Below, in pieces: positions 50,637 through 61,700 of a DNA stretch of 64,000 nucleotides. Made by a program: the position numbers and the translations under genes. A model generated the notes under the pieces. It did no database searches. It was not told the DNA's origin and saw nothing but the letters and a program-made list of their open reading frames with translations. Each line of letters begins with the position of its first letter. Within the stretch, counting starts at the first letter, position 1. The stretch is from Nautilus pompilius (lineage: Eukaryota; Mollusca; Cephalopoda; Nautilida; Nautilidae), in assembly GCA_018389105.1 (NCBI GenBank), contig JACATO010000680.1, positions 998,001 through 1,062,000 of the forward strand, written 5' to 3'.

Positions 50637-51480
50637 TTAATCAGAGTAAGTTCCATTACAATCAATACACTTCTGCCAACGAGTTACAAGCGGATTTATA
50701 CCATTTTGAAAAAAAAAATCTGGATTTCTGGAGTCAATAAACTGTTGGAAACACAATTTCAGTTGCTGTTTGGTTGGAGAAAGATTTTATACAGAGGAGG
50801 CTGCCGAGGTGTTTGAAAAGGTGGTAGGCTGTGGGAGAAAGGTCTGGTGAATAGGCTGAGTGAGAGAGAACTTCATACCCCAACATATTCAGTTTCTGAA
50901 GAGTCACTTTTACAACATGAGGATGAGCATTGTTGTGGAGCAGGATTGGGCCTCTTCAATTCACCAGTGCTGACTGTTGTCGGGACTTTCTGATGAACAG
51001 TGTTTAATTCACGACTACCTTTCAGCTGTGATGGCTTTTGTTTCTTATGACAAGCTAAGAGCAGATCTCCAATCGACGATTTTGTTGTTGTTCATTCAAC
51101 TCGTGAGGCACCCACTTGTCAAGCTTTTTCACCTTGTTGATTGTGTCAAGATGCTGGGAAACAGTTGCAGTGCTTACGTCAAGCTCTTCAGCAATTCCTT
51201 GCACTGTTTTTCTTGGATCAGCTTCAACTGAAGCTTTCAGACTGTCATCATCACAGCTGGAAGGATGTCCATTATGTTCCTTATCTTTGAGGCTCACATA
51301 TGCTGATCGAAACTTTGCAAACTATCATCGTATTGTGCACTCATTTGCAGTGTCCTCGCCCCATGCTTGCTTAATGTTACGAGTTGCCTCACTCACTTTG
51401 TGGCCCAGTTTGAAGTCGTGAAGCAAAATGTCATGAAAACTTTTCTATCCATGCCTCACTCAACCCTGAAACAAATAACC
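50637..51480 (-). pseudogene. mariner-type transposase relic with internal deletion
   Basis: On the minus strand, 51480-51300 holds a degraded N-terminal HTH with stops. The frame at 51297-51055 then reads the hinge and second HTH: E-A-D-P-R-K-T-V-Q-G-I-A-E-E-L, then S-T-A-T-V-S-Q-H-L, then K-W-V-P-H-E-L-N-E-Q, the WVPHEL motif of mariners. After about 51050 the middle of the catalytic domain, with the first Asp, is missing. Sequence resumes near 50950 as P-I-L-L-H-N-N-A-H-P-H-V, where the catalytic Asp of HDN is replaced by Asn, followed by L-G-Y-E-V-L-S-H, then A-Y-S-P-D-L-S-P-T-A-Y-H-L-F. The C-terminus R-W-Q-K-C-I-D-C-N-G-T-Y ends at a stop at 50637-50639. Terminal repeats could not be defined. 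This is a different mariner lineage from the element at 33354 (WVPHEL rather than FVPKLLS type). Confidence 0.88.
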
Positions 51481-51840
51481 ATTTTATGATTTTTTAAAAG
51501 GTAGGTTTTGCATAATGTATCAGTGTTACAGCTAGGTTTTCAAATGGGCATGGTAAATATTATAAAACAGGGCACATCGCGTGCAGTCACGGTGCGGAAG
51601 CATGGTATTGTGGGCACATTTATTTGCATTAATGAGAAGACAAATTTGATAAATAACAGTTTAATACTAGTATGATGTAGGTGTTAAGTGAAGTATTACT
51701 AACTTATGCAATCATACAAACCTACAAGTTCACATTTATTTGCAATGCAATAGCTTTAATTGACGACCTTGAATTAGGCTAGATTGTATGTTAAAACGTT
51801 GAAGAAAAATACTCTTAAGACTGCCGCTCTTTTGTTAGGT
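51481..51840. other. non-coding sequence left of the CpG-rich island
   Basis: Mostly AT-rich. A small GC-rich patch at 51569-51619 (cacatcgcgtgcagtcacgg, then gcggaagcatggtattgtgg) has four CpGs and a gcatggtattgt segment resembling the 21-bp unit at 52025-52107. Confidence 0.45.
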
Positions 51841-51890
51841 CTTTTGTGTACTCGTGCTATGCTTCGAAGCGTAAACTAAATGGCGTATAA

Positions 51891-51902
51891 TGCGCACGCG
51901 CA
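51891..51902. promoter_or_regulatory. NRF1-type palindromic site
   Basis: TGCGCACGCGCA fits the NRF1 consensus YGCGCAYGCGCR at all 12 positions. CpG-containing 12-mers like this are rare in such AT-rich DNA. Confidence 0.55.
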
Positions 51903-52024
51903 CAAGTTACAACTCCCCAGAGCGGCTGGAAAATTCCCGCCAGGGGATGCTCAAAAAGTTCTGCATGCGGCGGTTGTATACCTGTACAAAAAGGAAAATC
52001 GGGCTTTGTGTTTTGCACCATTTG

Positions 52025-52107
52025 GGGCATGGCATTGTAAATTTAGGGCATGTCATTGTACAAAGAGGCATGGCGCTGTAGACCAGAGGCATGGCGTGGC
52101 GCCATGC
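52025..52107. repeat. degenerate 21-bp tandem repeat, about four units
   Basis: Units at 52025-52045 (gggcatggcattgtaaattta less its last base in some alignments), 52046-52066, 52067-52087 and 52088-52107 share the core gggcatg.ca/gttgta. The period is exactly 21 bp, so it keeps reading frame (seven codons) in any open frame crossing it. Confidence 0.75.
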
Positions 52108-52290
52108 TAAAAAGGGCTAGCTGGAACTCTGTGTATGCCAAAGCACCTGCTACAAAATATATAACTTATCTACATACACCTTCACAAGCATGCAGAAAAA
52201 TGAACCCCAAATTAACACAATATGAAAACCAACGGAACTTTTGTAATGACCTAATATTTATTTTGTTTAGTTTGGCATGTCAAGAAAAAG
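52050..52290 (+). CDS. candidate first coding exon downstream of the CpG island (unconfirmed)
   Basis: An open frame from ATG at 52050 runs 80 codons to G52290, where a consensus donor gtaagt (52291-52296, context aaaaag/gtaagt) begins; the exon would end in phase 1. The deduced peptide starts M-S-L-Y-K-E-A-W and includes several Arg/Trp/Ala repeats from the 21-bp unit, then a lysine/asparagine-rich stretch. I recognise no domain. Its start context (gggcATGt) is weak, so the exon may instead be a non-coding leader, or the overlapping 76-codon frame from ATG 51880 (ending at 52110) may be used. The case rests on the CpG island plus the donor. Confidence 0.2.
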
Positions 52291-52296
52291 GTAAGT

Positions 52297-55200
52297 TGTA
52301 ATAAGCTTCTTATTAGAAAGAGCAGTTGTGAGCATTGTGCTGGAGCTGAGCAATCAGCCTAGAAGAGATGTGATGTTTGAATACAAAGATAAAGAATACA
52401 AAAATATCTACCAACAACATAGTAGAAGCTGTGACTATTATTAGTCTTATTCAATGACATACTTTTAACTGTAAATCTGAAATACTGCCATATTTTCCAA
52501 CCAGAATGTCAAAATGATATATAGAACACATTACAGGCACCAAAAGATTACCCCAACTTTGCTAAACAGTTTTCATTTACTATGTTACTATGGTTACTTC
52601 TCTAAGCATTTTTATATAAACCATAAATTAGTTCCAGTGAATCAGAAGATGTTTAGGTGCCAGATTTCCAGACATTGCTTATTATTATCCTTGCTCTAAT
52701 TTCAGCTCACAATTTTGAGTTGCCAACCCGCCTGACATGTAAAACTTGTTGTTAGCATTTTTCTATTTATATCAGAAACCTTAAAGCTAATCAAAGACAA
52801 TTATAAAAAATTACTGTAGCTCTCTTATTCAGTTGATAAGTTCTTCTGCAGATCTGCAACATGTAATATAGATTAAATAGTGTAAAAAATTGGACTAATT
52901 GGACATCATGGACTGACTGATATCTGGCAGAATTTTTATTAATGCTATAAGAATGCAAAATAACAATGCAGAAAATTTAGTAGTTTTACTCTTTATCATT
53001 TGAAAGCTATCAAAAATTAAATATAATTTTGAAGTGATTAGCATAAATACAAAGTAAACAGATTTAAAATCTAACACTGCACTTTATAAAATCTGAGTTA
53101 TGGATATTGAAATAGAAGTAACAATCTCAGCTATTCCTTCCTTTCTTTCTCTTTTTTTTTTTTCCATTTGACTAAAACTGCTGACAGTGGCAGGAGTCAA
53201 TAAAACTTAATGTGTCTTTATTCAGTGCGAACAAGTTAACAATCAATCACAATATGTGACATTTATGTGTGTTCATAAGACTAGCTCAGTATTAATCCTT
53301 GTACAAATAGTAAACAAACTCAAGATTAGCAGGATGCATCACCAGCCACCACTACATTCATTCTGTAATCGATTCATATAGGTCAAAATGGTTTTGTTGT
53401 TATCTTGTTTGTCAGTATTTCTGTTTTAGGAAATGGAACAAATTTACATGACAACTCTTACTACATGCAGATAGCATCTACTGAACTTTCCCCATGTGAT
53501 GAGAAATGCTGCCATTTTGCATGATCTAAAAAAAAATTTCTTTTTAGGACTGAACCCTGGTGATAGCAATGGTGGAAAGATTTCTGATTTGTTACTTTCT
53601 TGGTTACTACTAAAAAGGTGATAGCAAATGTGCAAACCTACTTTCTAGAAAGTTTTCTTTGTTTAAATACATTTTTTAAAAGGATTTTTGTGCAAACATG
53701 AAAGGTTTACATGGCTATTTAATACTGAACTGAACTGACATGTGTCAGTATTATACACTCCTTAACAAAGAAAAAATAAAAGGGGCACACAAAGATGTGC
53801 TATAAACAAATTAGTAGAGTCTGTGTCATTCTGCAGGACAGGTAGGTGTTTTATTTTTCAGTATCCTGCTACAGATAGGTCAGAGTGAACCTGTTTACTC
53901 AGTAGTGTGTCAACAAAGAACAGCAGCAGCAGAAACATTACCAAATCTAGCATTTTTTTGGTGGAGCATCACTTTTCCTGGCAACCATCCAGCCCCAGTC
54001 ATTTTTTTTCAAAGTTATCACACACTTTTGCTAAATACAATAAACACAGTAGCAGCTACTTTTTTAAATGGTGTTTGACCTGTATAAGCTAAACACAGGT
54101 TCCGTTCATTGATGATGTAGATATAGTCTTTGGTCTTGATAGCCAAACTCTGTCTTGGTAAGCTCTTTAAGGCTATGACCCTCTTTTCACCTTTAGCCCT
54201 AAACCAAAACTCTTTTGTTGAAAATATTTCTATATCACAATATCCATAGAGATAAATATTCTAAACAGTCCAATGTGTTACTTTTTGTATAAATGTATGC
54301 ATGCATATACAAAAATTTGAGTTAGCAATTAGAAATAACACTATTTTAAAATAGTTTAAACTTTGATTTATATACAGTAAGCAATATATTGACTTTCTTT
54401 AAATACTTTTTTTTTCTTAAGAAAACCATAGTAATACTAGTGTGCTTATTTATTAACTACAACTAAATAATTTATGCACCAAAGAAGATTACAAGTAAAC
54501 TGTTAAAATGTAGGATATTCAAATCAAATCAGATTAAAACTAACTGAAGGTATCTGTAAAATTTAAATAAATGATGTATTCTCAATTGTGTCTGTCCCTC
54601 AATTCTGTATCCATTGCAAATTTTCTTCCTTACAAACAACTCCAATTTTTATTTCTTTTATTGATTTAATTAATAATAATAGATAGAAAATACAAAAGCC
54701 ATTTGCAATGCAATCTAGTTTCAGCTATCATCTTTTTTAGAGACAAATATTATTTATTGATGATTATACTGTTTGTTTACTGAGAGCATTATGACCATCA
54801 GTACGAGTGTATTATGGGGTTGTGTATATTATAATAAGTAGAAAAGATAAGAAGATAATGAGCATAATATTTGAGTAAATTTCTTAATTAAAACTATTAA
54901 TAGCTTCAAATACCAAATATGGGAATTATAATGCAAAGTTCACCTGAATACTAGCAGTTCTGGTGTTTTTCTTCATGATTTCACTGCTTGCTTAAAAATT
55001 ATCTAGAGCAGTCTTGTGTAAAGAATGAAGACCTAGAAAGGTTATTACAAGTAAGCTTTTGATCAGCGTTTCAGTGCAGCTTTAACAACAATTTATCCTG
55101 AGGGGGGGGGCACCTCTTGTCTACTTTAATTTCACGATGAACCATATATAATGAGAGCTTACGTGGCTTTGGTATGTTTTCTTTGCTTATGCCATTCCCC

Positions 55201-56189
55201 CACTCACCACCTCTCCTGTAATCAGCTGAAGATTAATTTTAGTAATACTGTAGATATTTTTCAGCTACATATAATTAACTTGGATTTATGTTGGTCTAGT
55301 TTAAGACATCAGAGCTGGGTTCATAGGTTTTTATTTTGGACAAAATGAACCCTCTCCTCCTTGTAGGTTTCTGTTGAGTTTTTGCATTTTGTCGCAAGCC
55401 TTTTGGAAAGTAAATATATAAATGTAGTGAAATTAATCATAAGGCTGTCAAATGGGCCCTATGTAATTTCTTTTTAATGGATTTTACTAGCTATTAATAG
55501 ATTTTGTGAATTCATACTAGAAAGCAATGAAATAGTTTTTTTTCTTCTAATTTCCTGTTTTTAATATCAGAATCTTTCTGGGCAAATGAGCAAAATGATT
55601 TTCACACATTTCACCCCCTTACACTATGGATTTACGATTTGTTTAAAATTTGTTTCTGTAGCCAGGATTTATCTCAAGAACATATGCCTTAGGTTAATGC
55701 CCCTCTCTTTAGTATAATCCTAAACCATTTGGTTATGACTGTAGAAACAACAGCCTATTATGCAAATAAAAGTGGCTTGGCTTTACATCTATAGCTGTTG
55801 TAGCATGAGTTTGCAGAACAAAGAAAACTAATCCTGGTGGTTTACATAAAGGAAATGGTTTTCTAAAGCTGTTGAGATAGATCTGTCAGGAAGTTTGTAA
55901 TCAATGCTAGTTTATGACTCTGGTTAGCCTTATAGCATATAGCCTACATACACCAGTAAAGCAGACATTCTTTGATTTTACATAGCAAAAATAATTCTTT
56001 ATTTTTGTATGAATTAATGTATCCAACTAAAGTTAGTTTTTGAGAAAAAAAAAGAAAACTATCTAAGGGAATCCCTGGTTTTAGATGGTGCTATCTGAAG
56101 TCAGTAGGTATAAAAACATCCTATCATTTTCATCTAGATTTGGTTACCCTCTCTCTCTTTCCTTCCTTCCCTTATTCCAAAATAACTCA
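52297..56189. other. intron-like sequence, no supported gene
   Basis: AT-rich non-coding sequence with no recognised repeat or ORF. Frames at 52514, 53444, 53907 and 55151 are short and without motif. A G-run sits at 55101-55110. Confidence 0.5.
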
Positions 56190-56451
56190 GTCTGTGCTCT
56201 ACTGTCAGGCGGTGATGTTGGTCTCCCAGAGAGCAGTGGAGACTGACGTACTCATCATCTCTCTTCTCTCCATTCAGCATTGTTACAGTCACCATGAGTT
56301 CTGTTGTTACTTCTGAACAGAACAGCAGCCTCCTCTTCTAGATACTAGTTTTTTCCTCCCTCACCATGGCTCGCCAAGTATACATGTATATGTGTACAGC
56401 TGAAACATACCAATACAATTTTCACAGTCATTCATGTTTGGATTTTTACAG
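56190..56451 (+). CDS. candidate first exon of a small two-exon gene (unconfirmed)
   Basis: The stretch 56190-56380 is distinctly less AT-rich than its flanks. An upstream mini-ORF starts at ATG 56294 (about 15 codons). A second ATG at 56366-56368 has an excellent context (tcaccATGg) and stays open for 28 codons and two bases to G56451, directly before a donor gtaagc (56452-56457, context ttacag/gtaagc). The peptide starts M-A-R-Q-V-Y-M-Y-M-C-T-A-E-T. Joined in phase 2 to 57206 the frame continues. No family is recognised; it may equally be a non-coding exon of a long RNA or an alternative leader of a downstream gene. Confidence 0.28.
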
Positions 56452-57205
56452 GTAAGCTTGCAGTGCTTATCATTCATAGTAAATGATATAGCAAAACCCA
56501 ATTTCAGTTTAGTTAGAAATGTATTGTAATAATATAATTCATTTCTGATTCATGTTAGTTTTACTATGGAAGAAGTCTTCCATAGTTATAGATGTATCTA
56601 CATGTAAAACTTTATTGAATTGTTTACTTTTTTGGTGGGGTGGCTATGTAGACATCCTTAATTATAGGTTATTAGAAAACTGAACTTTTAAAATTCTGTA
56701 ACTATAAGGGAAATCTTCAGGTTTGTATGTGAATAACTTAAAGCAGCATTTGTCCACCATGTACTGTATTATTAATGTCTTTTTTGCTTATATTTGCTTA
56801 GGATATAATAATTAATTAGACTTTAACAATTTCACTTCCACAATCATTCAAGGGGGAATAATTCTTACATGGTTAAGCTTTAAAAAGCAAGAAAATTGTT
56901 ATTTTTTGTTAATAATTAAAACAAAAATATACATTTTATTTTTTAATATTTATTTCTTTGTTTTAACCTTTATGGAATTTTAAAGATTGTACCATGAAGG
57001 ATGATAACTTTGGAATATTCAAGTTGCTGGAGCTATGAAGAAGTAAAAGTGTAGTGATATAATTGGAATAGGGTATTAATAATAAAGGGCTTTTAGTTGT
57101 TTTTAGAAAGTGGGGAAAATGCATGGTATTGATTAATTTATGAGTTCATTGGTTCAAACCATTTAACTTAAAAAAAAATGAAATAATTAACTTTCTTTTT
57201 CACAG

Positions 57206-57430
57206 AAAACTTTACTTCTGGAGAATACTACAAGAAACCTGTGAGCACTTGTTAGATAGTCTGTGGCTAAAAACATTATCTGTACTTTGAAAAAGAATTT
57301 TTTAAAATTTCTTTTAAATGTATTATGACAATGGTATTTTTTTTTAACTTGGCACATTAACCAGCTTTAACAAAAAGTGCTTCAGAAGTAAATATTAATA
57401 AGAAACAAATAAAGACTTAAATCAACAAGG
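57206..57430 (+). CDS. candidate last exon of the same small gene, coding to 57290
   Basis: A pyrimidine-rich acceptor (aactttctttttcacag, AG at 57204-57205) opens a segment that, joined to 56451 in phase 2, reads R-K-L-Y-F-W-R-I-L-Q-E-T-C-E-H and ends at TGA 57288-57290. The combined product would be 56 residues. AATAAA at 57408-57413 could be its polyadenylation signal. Two donor-like sites inside (gtgagc at 57241, gtgagt at 57431) leave other splice forms open. No known domain; the two parts together are open for 56 codons in AT-rich DNA, which chance could produce. Confidence 0.25.
57408..57413 (+). terminator. possible polyadenylation signal
   Basis: AATAAA 118 bp after the candidate stop codon, followed within about 40 bp by a GT/T-rich segment. 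AATAAA is common by chance at this base composition. Confidence 0.25.
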
Positions 57431-57431
57431 T

Positions 57432-58587
57432 GAGTTTCTTTTGACTCCTGTAGATTGTTGTTTAGCATTGTCTGTAAAAACAAATATTGTGAATTTAAAT
57501 GTTTTAAAATAAGACATTATCAACCATAGCATTATTTAAATTAGAATAACTCTTTCAAAAACTATGTGGGTTAATGCTTTCACTTAACAGATTTGGAGGT
57601 TTTGTTACTTTCCTTTTCAAGTTTACTGTAGTTTTTTTTTTAAAAAAATTATAAAGAGATAATATGAAAATTATAGTAATATCTTGACCTGTAAAAATTT
57701 TTGGTTTATTTATGGTTTTAAAAATTTAGTATAAAAATAAAACAACTGAAACTTTTCTTTAGCACCATCAGTAAAGTTTGCATTATAGGCAAGAAACAAT
57801 TTTTGTCTTTTTAACTCAGTTCTTTGTCTTTCATATTTACTATGGACAAATAAGAGAAAGTAATTTCTTAGAATGAGTTATTTCTTTGCTTCTGCTGTGG
57901 GAGATGCCTGCACACCCATTTAGGCTTTTAGAGAAGTATATAGGGTGTAGGTACATGTTATTGAACAGCTTTAGGTAGTTTAAAAAATGTGCTGAAAATC
58001 TTAGCAGGCACAGTTGCTGCCGAATTAAGTACTTTCTTCTTACCTGGTTGGTTGTGATAGATGGCATAAATATTTTACAGGTATTTAGCAATTATGAAAT
58101 GTTTAATTATTGGTTTCTGTAGTCCTCAGTGAGCAGGCAAGTTAGCTTGCTAAAAGGTTTTCTGAAACAGGAAAAGAATTAATTTAATTTGGCTTGTCTT
58201 TTAACCTTGTGAAAATTATTCAGAGTTGAAAACTTAAGTGGGTTAGATGATTATTTTTTAAACGGAACAAAGTTTATTTATCACATTATTCGCTAAATTA
58301 TAAGCCCAGAAAGGGTCAACTATATTTGAAATTATTCAAATTGAGAACTTAATAAGTGAATTTATACTAAATATTTTAGCCAAATGAGATGCACAAGAAA
58401 TTATTTTAGCATTTGTTGAGGGTTTGAGTGAAAATTCTATGTTAAAGAGGGGAAGATAAAATGAGTCAGCATAGTAAATTATGAGCTAATTGAACAGTAT
58501 AGACATGTAGGCTAGAACTATTTAATGTGGTTGATAGGATGTAAGGTAAAGAGTCAAAATTAAAACCAATTACACGCACACACACAC
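57432..58587. other. non-coding sequence, no supported gene
   Basis: AT-rich; an 83-codon minus-strand frame at 57840-58091 has no recognised motif. A short CA run at 58577-58588 abuts the next repeat. Confidence 0.5.
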
Positions 58588-58767
58588 ACTAGCTTGGATA
58601 TCCGGTGCTGCATGGAAGAAATGGCTTTGGGCCAATATGCATTAGCTTAAAATCTTGTCCAGATTCTGAAGTACCTACGCCCAAAATTTGGGGCTCTTAG
58701 TTGCTGTGGTTTGGCTGTGAAAGAGTAACAAACAAATGTGCAAAAACTCGAAGATATGTATTAGATT
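58588..58767 (+). repeat. unclassified ~180-bp dispersed repeat, copy 2
   Basis: It starts actagcttggatatccggtg directly after a CA run and follows copy 1 (39448-39629) over its whole length in the same orientation: aaatggctttgggccaatatgc, then agattctgaagtacctacgc, then ccaaaatttggggctcttag, then tgtgaaagagtaacaaac, then tatgtattagatt. Both copies stop at the same place, which defines the end of the unit. Confidence 0.75.
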
Positions 58768-61700
58768 TATTTATATATTAAAATAGATACCATTAGTTAC
58801 TAGTAATTAAAGAAGAAAAAATAATAAGATCATCCAGGATAAACACTTGAATAATTGTTTAATGCCAAGAAATTTGCACATCTTGAGTGTAATGAAATAC
58901 TTAAAAAAGAAAACCTGATATTTCACTAAGCACTCTTAAGACTTAGGAAGAAGTCATAAGCCAGACCCTACAGCAGAGCTTGTATGTTACAATGAGCCTT
59001 TTTCTCCAATGAAACTAAAAGAATGCTCTTTAACTTTTTTTGTTTTTTAAAGAATTGATGATTTTCAGTCGATTTGTTCCCAACAGCAGACATCCTTCTA
59101 TAGTGATGCTTACTAGATACATATCTTCATTATTTAATAATTATCCAGCAGAGATGCTACTGCTTCCTCTTTATACTCTGTTGGATGTTGATGACTTCTG
59201 GATAACACGTGCTCAAGGCTTGTCTGGTGCTGGGTTCCATAGACAAAAAGCGTCTTTGTTTACTTCACATTTGGTGCTGAGGTTATCATACCAGATACTA
59301 ATCAGAAAGACAGAACTGGTGGAATCTGTAGATAATTATTCCTTTACACTAGTCTGCTGGCTGAGATAGGGATTACAAAGGTTAGACTGCCAAGACCCAC
59401 TGTCTGTCAGGTGATTTTCAAGAGAGCCTTTCCTGGCCACACTCAGAATGTTCACAGCTGATAACAATGAAGTTTTGAGAATACTCCAGATACCACTATT
59501 TAAGATCAGGAATTCTACTTACTGTAGCACTTGTTTTCTGTAAGACCCTTTGGTCAAAACTCATGTTTGCACCAGTGTTAGTCAATACATACCTCTGCCC
59601 TCATCTTTTACCTCATAGCAAAATATAAAGGAAAAAGAAATGTATTACTTTACAACCAAAGTTGTTTATTATTATTATTATTGATAGAATAAATGTCATT
59701 ATTACTAATCAGTATATATACATATATATATATTTTTGTATTGTCCACATTGACATTATTTGGTACACCTTAGATTAGGATGATCTTATCATTTTATCCG
59801 GATCTAATTATTATAGAAATTCTTGTATTTAGTCCATTCTTATTTCATTTAGATGTTTATTTCTTCCCTTTTCTGACCAAAATGTTAATTACTCAGTAAA
59901 TGTTTATTAATATGCCTTATTTGTCTTATAATCAGTTGTTACACAACCATTTATGACTGGATTATAGGACCATAGTTGTTTATAAATTGTTTAATTTTTT
60001 TAACACTAAAATTGCAGACTTATATAAAACTTTATCATAGATGGAAAATGGAAATCTTGATAATGGTTTTATGAAAAATAAATAGTGCTGATTTTAACAA
60101 ACTTTACAACTGAGTTTATGGGCCCCCTTTTAGACTTGTGGTGTAATTATTTTACTCTGTGTAGTTTTGACAAGTATTATTTTTGTATAAATTGGTATAT
60201 GTTATCAAAACATTTGCCATTTGCTCTTTCTGTCTAACTTCTTCAAACTTTCTGCTTGTGATTTACAATATTTCCCATGGTTTCATGTATCCTACCTAAC
60301 AAGCTTTGCACATTCCTTTTTAAACTCAACTACTTAGTTTGGGCCTCTCATTTTAAAAGGACTAGAAATTTTAGATAAACACTCTTCACAATGCTGCCAT
60401 TGTTCATTCACAATCACTGTTGAGTAGGCTTGTGTTAGAGGATCCTTATACTTTTGGTACTTTGGTCAGCCAGATTAGCAGGTAGATCTGGGCAGACATT
60501 TGGCATATTGCAGTCTCCTGTTACACGCACGCAGGCACACACACACACACCACACACACACACACACATTCATGGCAGAGGAATCCACCCATTTTCCCCT
60601 AGCCCTTGAAGAGCAAGGATTTTCTGATAAGACAACTGATATATGTGTGGTCTGATGTGATCCACAGTTGAGTGCCCTGGTATAATATTTTGATTAATGC
60701 AATCAGAAAAATTTTTTTAAAAAACAAACTCCCACCAGACATTAGTGTTGCTGTTCTGTGTATTTATTTATTAAATGTAGATTTTCTTTTATCAGCTGGG
60801 CAATATTATTTCACCAATGTTGGAAAAAGTCTGCATTAGTACTGTTGTAGGTGAATCTAAAAATAAATTTTGCTAGGCTCATTTCTTTGAAATCAGCTGG
60901 TGAATGTGTTGTGAAGTCATGATCATCCACTAAAAGCAAAGTTATCACTAACAAAAAGGTTACATACTGTCATAGCTGTCTACTAATGGTTAGTTAAACC
61001 TGGTTTTGTTTGGTTTCTAAATTTCACATGAAGCATTGATTGGCCTTAGAATTTAGCTCAAGTCTAGTTTTATGAGTTAAACTATCATTGGGATAACACA
61101 ACAAAAAGAATAAATCTTATCAAGATTCATTTTGTTTAAAAAATAAATTAAAACACCATGAAATTAATTAGCTGTCTTTTTGTTGTTCTAAATCATTCTA
61201 TCTCTTCTCTATCATGACTTTGATAGTGTTATACAATGAGGTATTTTCTTAGGTTACTCTGGTTATCAGTGGGCTTGTTTACTTTTGGTCCAGGTAATTC
61301 ATTATTTATTAAACATTTGTACTAATTTAAAGCAGATTGGAAACAACTGCAAACTTATTCTGATAAAGCCAATCTTTTTAGATAATTTGTTTTTCTACAC
61401 AATTTAATGTTTTGTTATGTGTCTATAATATAGCTGTTTTGTTGCTAAATTAAGTCAGTTTTAAACAACATTACCTAATATATGTGGTCACTAGAGGTGC
61501 AAGTTGTAGGTTTTATTTTTTTTTTGTTTTTCAAATGCCTTAATGATAACATTTTATGTATGTAGGTGACTATTATGTAAAGAGTTAGAAAGAATATAAG
61601 AATGGCTTCCCTGTGTGGTGATGGAGGGATGCTCCATAAGTGTGTATGCGTTTTACCGACAGGTTGCTGAGATGTTGAAAGTTACAGATAGTTGTATATG

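Larger units (their letters stand above)
51841..52110. promoter_or_regulatory. CpG-rich island, candidate TATA-less promoter
   Basis: I count about 15 CpG dinucleotides in 270 bp, several times the density of most of the window. It contains a perfect NRF1 palindrome (TGCGCACGCGCA, 51891-51902), a YY1-like AAATGGCG (51878-51885) and an E2F-like TTCCCGCC (51934-51941). All three sit within 65 bp, a combination usual at CpG-island promoters of broadly expressed animal genes. Such promoters are often bidirectional; the plus strand is favoured by the GTAAGT donor at 52291. A CpG-rich young transposon fragment is the main alternative, especially as two transposons lie just to the left. Transcription was not tested. 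Confidence 0.45.

Noticed and set aside
51116-51421. 101-codon plus-strand frame
   Set aside because: Antisense shadow of the minus-strand mariner relic.
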